The notes beneath the pieces were generated by a model. That model was not told where the DNA came from. It did no database searches and saw only the letters and a list, made by a program, of their open reading frames with translations. Below, piece after piece: positions 35,064 to 43,200 of a stretch of 64,000 nucleotides of DNA. Numbering within the stretch: position 1 is the stretch's first letter; each line of letters starts with the position of its first letter. Source of the stretch: Actinomadura physcomitrii. GTDB taxonomy: Bacteria > Actinomycetota > Actinomycetes > Streptosporangiales > Streptosporangiaceae. Both the position numbers and the translations under genes were made by a program. Where the stretch lies: NCBI RefSeq assembly GCF_008923205.2, contig NZ_WBMS02000032.1, positions 35,827 to 99,826 on the forward strand. Direction: 5' to 3'.

Positions 35064-35294
35064 TCAGCCGCCGCCGAGCCGCTGCTCGACGATCCGGTCG
35101 ATCTCGCCGACGCTGGCGGCGGCCTGGAGATCCTCCTCGCTGATCGCCAGACCGAACCGGTCGGACAGGCTCATGGCCAGTTCGACGATGGTGAGCGAGT
35201 CGAAGCCCGCGCTCTCCAGGCTGATCTCGGGGCGCAGGGCCGCCTCCTCCAGCTGGAGCTCGTCCACCAGAATCCGCCTGAGCTCCTCGTTCAC
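35064..35294 (-). CDS. Acyl carrier protein (partner of the acyl-AMP ligase)
   Basis: A 76-residue carrier protein with the phosphopantetheine site AGFDSLTIVEL (Ser about residue 33). The GTG start overlaps the ligase stop by four bases (GTGA), so the two are made together, and the ligase very likely loads this ACP. It is the last gene of the 15.7-kb operon. The two acyl-CoA dehydrogenases upstream probably act on the acyl chain while bound here, as in FAAL-ACP-dehydrogenase starter pathways. Confidence 0.9.
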   Translation of the reverse strand: MNEELRRILVDELQLEEAALRPEISLESAGFDSLTIVELAMSLSDRFGLAISEEDLQAAASVGEIDRIVEQRLGGG

Positions 35295-37066
35295 GTCGGC
35301 TCCCTTCCCGTGTCCCGCCGCCCGGCGGCCTCCGGCGGGCCGGACGCGTCGTCGGCGATGATCAGTGCGCCGCGCCGGTACCGGTCGCGGCAGTCGCGGC
35401 GCTGGAGTTTGCCGCTCGACGTCTTCGGCATGGTGCCGCGCCGCAGGAAGACGACATCGTGGACGTACACGTCATGGTGCGACGCGACCGCCCGGCGGAT
35501 CATGGCGCGCAGCTCGCGGGGGCCCGCGCTCGCGTCCCGCCGCGTCTCCGCGAGGATCACGAGACGCTCCTGGTCGCCGGTGTCGACCGAGAACGCGACG
35601 ACGTTGCCGGACCGCACCGCCGGGACCTCCTCCTCGACGGTCAGCTCGATGTCGCTCGGATGATGGTTCCGGCCGTCGATGATGACGAGGTCCTTGCTCC
35701 GGCCGGCGACGAACAGCGAACCGTCGTGGACGAAGCCGAGGTCCCCGGTGCGCAGCCAGCCCGGGTCCCCGTCGAGAACGGCGTCGAAGACTCCGTCCGA
35801 GCGCTCGTCCCGTGTCCAGTAGCCGGCGCAGACGTTGTCGCCGCGCACCCAGATCTCCCCGACGTCCTCCGGTCCCGCCGGCAGACCGGTCGCCTCGTCC
35901 ACGATCCGGACGTCCTGGCCGACGGGGCTCCCGCAGCCCACCATGGTGTACCCGCCGGCGTCCCCGTCCTCGATCCGCCGGACCCGGCCGGCGGTCAGCT
36001 CGGCGCGATCGAACGTGCGGACGGGCGGCTCCCGGTCCACGGGGACGGCGGTCACGACGAACGTCGCCTCGGCCAGTCCGTAGACGGGGGTGTGGGCGCT
36101 CGCCCGGAAGCCGCACGGCGCGAAGGCCTCGGTGAAGCGGGCCAGCGAGCGCGCCCGCACGGGCTCGGCGCCGTTGCCCGCGTAGACCAGCCGGGACAGG
36201 TCCAGCCCGGCGCGCTCCTCCGCGGGGATCCGGTCCACGCACATGTCGAACCCGAAGTCGGGGCACAGCATGTGCGTCGCCGCGCGGTCGCCGAGCAGCC
36301 GCAGCCAGCGCCGCGGCTCCCGCACGAACGCCAGGGGCGTCATGTGAACGGCCGGGAACCCGATCGCCAGCGGCAGGACCACCCCGAAGACGAGGCCGAG
36401 GTCGTGGAAGAACGGGCTCCAGCTCACGATCGCGGAGTGCTCGTCGAGGCGCAGGCCGGCGATGCTCTGGCGCGTCGCGGCGGCCATGTTCCGGTGCGTC
36501 ACCCGGACGCCCGCCGGACGCCTCGTCGACCCGGACGTGTACTGCAGGTAGGCCGTCTCCCCGGACTCGGCGTCTTCGGGGGCCCATGGCGCCGCCGGGT
36601 CGGGTTCGGCCTCGTCCGGGCAGACGATCTCGACCGGTGCGGCCAGCGGAATCCCGGCGACCCTGTCGCGGACCGGCCGCGGCGCGATCGCCGCCTCGCA
36701 GCCGCAGTCGTCCATCGCGAGTGCGATCCGGTCGTTGTGGCGGGACGAGGCCGGCGCCGACAGCGGCACCGCGATCACTCCGGCGTAGAGGCAGGCGACG
36801 AACCCGACGACGAAGTCCACCCCGGTGGGGCAGAGGATCGCGGCGCGCGCGCCCGGACGGGCGACCCGCCGGAGCCGGGCTCCGACGGCGCGGACCCGCG
36901 CGTCCAGTTCCCCGTAGGTCAGGTCCCGCGCCCGCCCTTGCGGCTCGGTGGAGTAGTCGACGAACGTCATCGCGACCTGGTCGGGATCGGACCGGGCGCG
37001 CCGCCGGACGGCCGCGGGAACCCCGCCGGCCCGTCCGGCCCAGACCGTCTCGGAGATGACGCTCAC
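35291..37066 (-). CDS. Fatty-acyl-AMP ligase (FAAL/FadD32-like)
   Basis: A 591-residue adenylate-forming enzyme. The P-loop is YTSGSTRRPAGV (about 173), followed by SWSPFFHDLGLV, the FAAL-type FHDxGL motif (about 213). Later come YGLAEATFVV (about 320), the adenylate-binding TGDLG (about 437) and the final PKTSSGKLQRR lysine (about 560). FAALs activate a carboxylic acid as the acyl-AMP and pass it directly to an ACP, not to CoA. Chain length cannot be read from the sequence. The GTG start overlaps the dehydrogenase stop, and the stop overlaps the ACP start. Confidence 0.9.
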   Translation of the reverse strand: MSVISETVWAGRAGGVPAAVRRRARSDPDQVAMTFVDYSTEPQGRARDLTYGELDARVRAVGARLRRVARPGARAAILCPTGVDFVVGFVACLYAGVIAVPLSAPASSRHNDRIALAMDDCGCEAAIAPRPVRDRVAGIPLAAPVEIVCPDEAEPDPAAPWAPEDAESGETAYLQYTSGSTRRPAGVRVTHRNMAAATRQSIAGLRLDEHSAIVSWSPFFHDLGLVFGVVLPLAIGFPAVHMTPLAFVREPRRWLRLLGDRAATHMLCPDFGFDMCVDRIPAEERAGLDLSRLVYAGNGAEPVRARSLARFTEAFAPCGFRASAHTPVYGLAEATFVVTAVPVDREPPVRTFDRAELTAGRVRRIEDGDAGGYTMVGCGSPVGQDVRIVDEATGLPAGPEDVGEIWVRGDNVCAGYWTRDERSDGVFDAVLDGDPGWLRTGDLGFVHDGSLFVAGRSKDLVIIDGRNHHPSDIELTVEEEVPAVRSGNVVAFSVDTGDQERLVILAETRRDASAGPRELRAMIRRAVASHHDVYVHDVVFLRRGTMPKTSSGKLQRRDCRDRYRRGALIIADDASGPPEAAGRRDTGREPT

Positions 37067-38268
37067 CGCCGGCTTCCTCCCGCGCCGCGGGGGCGCCGGG
37101 TGTCGAGGAAGGTGCCGGCGATGGTGCGCAGCAGGATGTTCGACGTCCCCTCGTAGATCTGGCCGATCACCGCGTCCCGGTAGAACTTCTCGACGGGGTA
37201 GGCGTCGCTGAACCCGTTGCCTCCGAAGGTCTGCACCGCCTGCGACGCCGCCCGCTGGGCCACCTGCGAGGCGAAGTACTTCGCCATCGCGCAGCGGGAC
37301 AGCAGCTCGGGAGCCTGGCCGCCGCCGTCGGCGAGGCGGGCCGCGTCGTACACCAGCAGGCGCGCGGCCTCGATCTCCGTCGCCACCTGGGCGAGGGGAA
37401 GCTGCACGCCCTGGAACGCGGCGATGGGCTCACCGAACTGCCGGCGTTGCCCGGCGTAGGCGGAGGCCGCGTCGAGGGCCCCCGTGGCCAGGCCCACCAT
37501 CTGCGCGCCGATGCCGATGCGGCCGATGTTCAGCGTGCCGATGGCGATGTCGTAGCCGTCTCCCTCCTCTCCCAGCCGGTGGTCCTGGGGGACGCGCACG
37601 CCGTCCAGGTGGAGCTCGCAGGTGGAGCTCGCCCGGATCCCGAGCTTCCCCTCGTCGGGCCCGACGGTCAGCCCTGGCGCGTCCCGCGGCACGAGGAACG
37701 CCGTGATGCCGTACACGCCGTGCTCGGGCGCGGCGTTGGCGAACACGACGAAGACGCCGGCCTCGCGCGCGTTGGTGGTCCAGACCTTCCGCCCGTCCAG
37801 CACGTAGCCGCCGTCGTCGCGGCGCGCCCGTGTCCGCATGGCGAAGGCGTCGCTGCCGGACTCGGGCTCGGTGAGCGCGTAGGCGCCGACGAGGTCGCGC
37901 GCCAGCCGCGGCAGGTACCGGTCCTGCTGCGCCGGACTGCCCCAGCGGATGAGCGCCGTGTTGACCAGCACGTTCTGGACGTCGACGCAGACCGCCACCG
38001 ACGGGTCGACGCGCGCGAGCTCGGCGATGGCCAGCGCGCTCATGAAGACCGAACCGCCCCCGCCGTCGAAGCGCTCCGGGATCTGGATGCCCATGAGGCC
38101 GAGCGCGAAGAGCTCGTCGATCAGGTCCCGCGGCATGCGGGCGTCGCGGTCCATCGGCTCCACCCGCGGCCGGAGCCTCTCCTCCGCCCATTTGCGGACG
38201 GTGTCGCGCAGCGATTCCTCTTCGTCCAGGAGACCGGCGGGCCGGCCCCTGCGGGACGCAGCTTCCAT
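37063..38268 (-). CDS. Acyl-CoA dehydrogenase-like enzyme (second of pair)
   Basis: A 401-residue FAD-dependent dehydrogenase. Signature ALTEPESGSDAFAM (about 131) and C-terminal QTFGGNGFSDAYPVEKFYRD (about 342). The catalytic base is in YEGTSNI (about 373). It is most like short/branched-chain enzymes. It introduces an alpha,beta double bond, here perhaps on an ACP-bound acyl group. It is only 10 bases after the other dehydrogenase gene and overlaps the ligase gene by four. Having two dehydrogenases implies either a dienoyl group or one heterodimer. Confidence 0.9.
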   Translation of the reverse strand: MEAASRRGRPAGLLDEEESLRDTVRKWAEERLRPRVEPMDRDARMPRDLIDELFALGLMGIQIPERFDGGGGSVFMSALAIAELARVDPSVAVCVDVQNVLVNTALIRWGSPAQQDRYLPRLARDLVGAYALTEPESGSDAFAMRTRARRDDGGYVLDGRKVWTTNAREAGVFVVFANAAPEHGVYGITAFLVPRDAPGLTVGPDEGKLGIRASSTCELHLDGVRVPQDHRLGEEGDGYDIAIGTLNIGRIGIGAQMVGLATGALDAASAYAGQRRQFGEPIAAFQGVQLPLAQVATEIEAARLLVYDAARLADGGGQAPELLSRCAMAKYFASQVAQRAASQAVQTFGGNGFSDAYPVEKFYRDAVIGQIYEGTSNILLRTIAGTFLDTRRPRGAGGSRR

Positions 38269-38278
38269 GACGTACCCC

Positions 38279-39418
38279 TCACTGGAATGCGGAGAGCCCC
38301 AAGATCGACCGGGCCACCACCAGTTTGTGAATCTCGGTCGTCCCCTCTGCGATCGTCAGCGACCGGGCGTCCCGGAAGTGGCGTTCGAGCGGGTAGTCCG
38401 GCGACAGGCCGTTGGCGCCGTGGATCTGGATCGCCTCCGAGGCGACCCGCACCGCCATTTCGGTCGCGTACGCCTTGGCCATGGACGCCTCGCGGTCGGC
38501 GCGCCGGTTCTCCTCGATCGAGGCCAGCGCCCGATGGATGAGCAGGCGCGAGGCGTCGATCTCCGCGGCCATCGTGTAGATCTTGTCCTGGATCAGCTGG
38601 AACTCCCCGATCGCCCGGCCGAACTGGCGGCGCTGCCTGGCGTAGGCGACCGACGCCTCCAGCGCCGCCCGGGCGATGCCGAGGGAGACGACCGCGATGC
38701 GGCAGCGCGCCCACTGCAGCGTCTTGAAGACGAGCCGCAGGTTCTTGAGCGCGCCCGCCGGGCCTATGCAGTTCTCCCGCGGGACACGGCAGTCCTCGAA
38801 GACCATCTCGGAGGTGACGAAGGCCGTGAGGCCGAGCTTGGGCAGGTCCCTGGTCCGGTAGGGCGACCGTTCCCGCTCGATGATGACCGGCCTGATCTCC
38901 TCCTGCCCGGTGTCCGCGACGACCCGGCACAGCACGATCGCGTAGTCGGAGATGTCGCCGTTGGAGATCCAGCGCTTGCGCCCGTTGACGATGTACTCGT
39001 CGCCGTCCGGAACCGCCCGGGTCTCGACCGCCGCGTTGTTCGACCCGTGGTCCGGCTCGGTGGACGCCAGGCAGCCGATCTTCTCGCCGCGCAGCAGCCC
39101 GGGCGCCGCCCGGTCCCGCAGGTCCGGCGGGGCCGCCGCCGCGATGTAGCGGGCGCAGGCGTAGGAGATCATCAGGCAGCCCTCCAGCGAGGGGAACACC
39201 CTGGCCAGTTCCTCGCTCGCCAGGGCGAAGCCGATCTCGTCCGGCGGGTCCTGTATCGGGTAGCCGTGCCCGCGCAGCGTCGCCACGATCTCCGGCAGCA
39301 GGTCGAGCGGCAGCCGGTCGTCGGAGTAGCGGTCGCCGAGCGGCCTGATGTCCTCCTCCAAGCCCTTGCGCAGGGAGGCCAGCCGCTCGTCCGGCACCGT
39401 CACAAGCCCTGTCGTCAT
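38279..39418 (-). CDS. Acyl-CoA dehydrogenase-like enzyme (first of pair)
   Basis: A 379-residue member of the same family. Signature LASTEPDHGSNNAAV (about 117) and RKRWISNGDISDYAIVL. The flavin/tetramer region is RQRRQFGRAIGEFQ (about 263), and the catalytic base glutamate is in AEGTTEIHKL (about 359). Both flavin contacts and base are present, so it should be active. It starts 15 bases after the thioesterase gene. It differs enough from its neighbour (38268-37063) that they are not a recent duplication. Confidence 0.9.
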   Translation of the reverse strand: MTTGLVTVPDERLASLRKGLEEDIRPLGDRYSDDRLPLDLLPEIVATLRGHGYPIQDPPDEIGFALASEELARVFPSLEGCLMISYACARYIAAAAPPDLRDRAAPGLLRGEKIGCLASTEPDHGSNNAAVETRAVPDGDEYIVNGRKRWISNGDISDYAIVLCRVVADTGQEEIRPVIIERERSPYRTRDLPKLGLTAFVTSEMVFEDCRVPRENCIGPAGALKNLRLVFKTLQWARCRIAVVSLGIARAALEASVAYARQRRQFGRAIGEFQLIQDKIYTMAAEIDASRLLIHRALASIEENRRADREASMAKAYATEMAVRVASEAIQIHGANGLSPDYPLERHFRDARSLTIAEGTTEIHKLVVARSILGLSAFQ

Positions 39419-39433
39419 GCTCGCGGGCCTCCT

Positions 39434-40273
39434 TCAGACCGTCTCGTCAAGGCGTTCGATCTCGGCGGCCACGGCCTCGGCGAACAGGCCCGGCGACGAG
39501 TCGAGGAAGAAGTGGCCACCGGGCAGCGTGGTGGCCGAGAAGCCGCCCGCGGTGTGCTCGCGCCACGCCCGCAGACCGGGCCGCGACACGGTCCAGTCCT
39601 CGCCGCCCCCGAAGGCCGCGATCGGGCAGTCGAGCGGGCCTCCCGGGTCGCGGGCGCAGGTCTCGTGGTCGTAGGTCTCGTCGAGGCCCAGATCCGCGCG
39701 CAGGACGGGCAGCATCACATCGACGAGCTCCTCGTTGTCGAGCAGGTCGTTGTGCCGGCCGGCCAGCCGGTGCAGCCCGTCGATCAGCTCCGACCTGGAC
39801 AGTTCGTGCAGCGGGGGGCGGGTCGAGCGCAGGTGCGGTGCCCTGGCCGCGGCGACGAACAGGGCGTTCGGCCCCGGCCCGCCCCGCCGGACGAGCTCGC
39901 GCGCGGTCTCGAAGGCGATCAGCGCCCCGACGCTGTACCCGAGCAGCACGAACGGCGGGCGGACCTGCTCGGCGACGGCGTCCGCGACCCGCTCGGCGAG
40001 CGGCCGCATGCGGGTCATCGGCGCCTCGCCGAGCCGGCGGCCGTGCCCGGGGAGCTCCACGGCGCACACCTCGACGTCGCGGGGAAGGTCCGCCGCCAGC
40101 CGCCGGAAGACCGACGCCCGGCCGCCGGAGTAGGGCACGCAGACCAGACGCAGGCTCGCGTCCGGGTTCGGCAGCGGGTACTGGATCCAGTTCCGGCGGT
40201 CCGGCCGGTCCGCGAGGCGGGCGCGCCCGCCCGGATCGCGGACCCGGCCGGTCCGCTCCTGTGGCTCCTGCAT
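39434..40273 (-). CDS. Type II thioesterase
   Basis: A 279-residue alpha/beta-hydrolase thioesterase of the PKS/NRPS editing type. The nucleophile is in LLGYSVGALIAFE (GxSxG, about 105), with Asp in an ADLGLD-adjacent loop and the histidine in LPGGHFFLD (about 250). It removes wrong or stalled acyl groups from carrier proteins. It could also be the releasing enzyme, since the NRPS has no TE domain. The ATG at 40273 lies eight bases after the NRPS stop without a clear ribosome-binding site, so translational coupling is likely. Confidence 0.9.
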   Translation of the reverse strand: MQEPQERTGRVRDPGGRARLADRPDRRNWIQYPLPNPDASLRLVCVPYSGGRASVFRRLAADLPRDVEVCAVELPGHGRRLGEAPMTRMRPLAERVADAVAEQVRPPFVLLGYSVGALIAFETARELVRRGGPGPNALFVAAARAPHLRSTRPPLHELSRSELIDGLHRLAGRHNDLLDNEELVDVMLPVLRADLGLDETYDHETCARDPGGPLDCPIAAFGGGEDWTVSRPGLRAWREHTAGGFSATTLPGGHFFLDSSPGLFAEAVAAEIERLDETV

Positions 40274-40281
40274 GGGGAGGC

Positions 40282-43200
40282 TCAGGACGTCGCCTCGGCG
40301 TTCCGCCGGCCGGCCCGGCCGAACTGCTCGACGAAGCGCGCGATCGCCTCCTCCGGGATCATCACGCCGTCGCACTGCGGGGGCCCGCCCACGTAGCCGC
40401 TCCTGCGCAGGACCTCCAGGTGCCCGGTGGCCCGGTCCGGCTGGGACGGACCCGTCACCGGCCCGATGCCCTCCTGCGCGACGAGCACGTTCGACAGGAC
40501 GGAACTGGTGATCTGCGTCGTGCTGAACGCGTCGGGGGTGTTGGCCGCGAACCACTCGACGCCGTCCTCCCCGGCCAGCTCGTACATCATCGGCGGCCAG
40601 CCGAAGGTCTTGTGCATCGGCGCGGCGCCCTCGATCACGTCGCCCTGGCCGAACAGCAGGTCGCCCTTCTCCTCGATCCTGGCCATGGCGGCGTCCCGGT
40701 CGTAGCAGGGCGGGATCGAGTCGTCGACCAGCATGGTGCCCGGCCTGAGCCGCGCCACGTCGACGATGTCGGGGGCGTTGGTGTCCGCGCTGATCACGGT
40801 CGCCTCGTAGAACTCCGCGGGCAGCGTGGACGTCCCGCCGATGATCTGGATCTCGCCGGTGTAGCCGAGCACGTCGCGCACCTCGTCGGCGGCCTTCCGC
40901 AGCCGGCTGGGAAGCCCCGCCGCCGGGCCTCTCGGGCTGTCGCTCGTCGCGGCGTAGGGGTCGCACAGGATGAGCTTGCGCGGGTGCGGCAGGTGCGTCA
41001 GCAGCAGATGCATGGACGCCTTGCCCACCGAGCCGACGCCGAGGATGCCCAGCACCTCGTTCTCCATGCCGCGCCCGGACATGCCCAGCATGTTCTCCAC
41101 GTTCAGCAGCACCGCCGCCGAGGTGGTGTCGTGGCCGCTGGTGACCGGAGGCAGGTCCGTGCGGTCCTTGACGGCGTCGGCGACGCCGCGGCCGTAGTCC
41201 GTCGCCGTCACCAGCAGCCCGCTGAGGGAGATGTTCTTCGCCCCGAGCCTGGCCCCCATCTCGATCCCGCCGACGATCGTGTCGACCAGCCGTTCCCGGT
41301 TCAGGTACAGCTCCGCGGTGTCGAGCCGCGGGATCATGATCGTGGCGATGCGGCCCAGGTTCGTGTCGATGTAGCCGCAGAGGTGGGGGGTGTCCATGGC
41401 CATGAGCCGGTCCGCGACGTCGCCGGGGTCGATGCCCGCCCGCTCGAACAGTCCCGCGGGCGTGGCCAGCACGCCGGCGCCGTCCACCCGCGGAAGCCTG
41501 CCGCTGGCGTACAGCGTCAGCAGATCGCGCCGTTCGGTGGTGACACTGCCCTTGGCCTCCCCGTTCCCCGACGCCCCGCCCGCCCGGCCGTCCGCCGCGC
41601 CGTCCCCGGCGTCCGGCTTGCCGAGCACGGCCGACAGCTCGGCGATGGTCGGGTGGGCGAACAGGAACCGCACGCCGAGCTGCTTCCCGACGGTGTCGGA
41701 GATCTTCGACACGAGGTTCACGGCCTGCAGCGAGTCGTCGCTGAGGTCGAAGAAGCTGTCGTAGATGCCCACTTCCTCGATGCCGAGCACGTCGCGCCAG
41801 TGCTCGCGGAGCCGCGCCTCCAGCTCCGAGCGCGGCGCGGCCAGCCGAGGCGCGGCGTCGAGCTCGGGGAGGTCGGAATCGGCCAGGGCCTTGCGGTCGA
41901 CCTTGCCGTTGCCGGTGAGCGGCAGGCTGTCGCGCACGATCACCGTCTTGGGGACCATGTACTCGGGCAGCTTGTCGCGGACGAACGTCCGCAGCTCGCC
42001 CGTCTCGGGGGACGTCCCGCCGTCCGCGACCACGTACGCCACCAGCCGCTTGCCGGTGCCGCCGTCGCCGTCCGCGGCCAGGACGACCGCCTCGCGCACC
42101 GCCGGGTGCTCGCGTAGGGTGCTCTCGATCTCGCCGAGTTCGATCCGGTAGCCGCCGATCTTCACCTGGAAGTCCTCCCTGCCGAGAATTTCGATGCCGC
42201 CGTCGGGAAGACGGCGTCCGATGTCACCGGTCCGGTACAGCCGCTCGCCGCTGTCCGGATGGGTGATGAAGGCGGCGTCCGTCGTCTCCTTGTCATGCCA
42301 GTAGCCGTCGGCCACTCCCATGCCGCCTATGTAGAGGCCGCCCGGCACCCACGTCGGACGCACGTCGAGGTCGCGGTCCAGGACGTGGATCCGCTGGTTG
42401 GCCATCGGCTTGCCGTAGGGGATGCTGGCCCAGGCCGGGTCCACCCGGTCGATCTCGTGCATGATCGACCAGATCGACGCCTCGGTCGCGCCGCCCAGGC
42501 TGACCACCCGCACGCCGGGCACCAGCCGCCGCAGCCGGTCGGGCAGCGCGACGGGGATCCAGTCGCCGCTGAGCAGGGCCAGCCGGAGCGAGGCGGGCAC
42601 GTCCGCCCGGACGCCCTCGGCGTACTGGACGAGCAGCCCCATGAAGCCGGGCACGGAGTTCCAGACCGTGACGTCGCCCCGCCGCATCATGTCGAGCCAG
42701 TGGCCCGGGTCGCGCAGCCCGGACTCGTCGGGCAGTACGAGCCGCCCGCCGGCCGCGAGCGTCCCGAACACGTCGTAGACGGAGAGGTCGAAGCCCAGCG
42801 AGGACAGGCCGAACACGCCGTCGCCGGGACCGACCTCGAACCGCCGGTTGACGTCGAGGATCGTGTTGAGCGCGCTCCGGTGGGAGATCATCACGCCCTT
42901 CGGCACGCCCGTCGAACCCGAGGTGTAGATCACGTACGCCAGGTCGTCCTCGCGCTGGACCGGCTCCAGCGGCTCCTCGGACACGTCCTCGAGCGGGTCG
43001 GTGTCGACGGGCAGGCACAGCGTGTCCGCCGGCCAGTCGATGCGCTTGCGGGCGCCCTCCTGCGTGAGCACGATCCCGACCTCGGCGGCCTTCAGGATGC
43101 GGTGCAGCCGCTCGCGCGGCAGCGACGCGTCCAGCGGCAGGTACGCCGCCCCCGACCTGAGCACCCCGAGCACGGCCGGCACCTGCGCCCAGCCCTTGTC

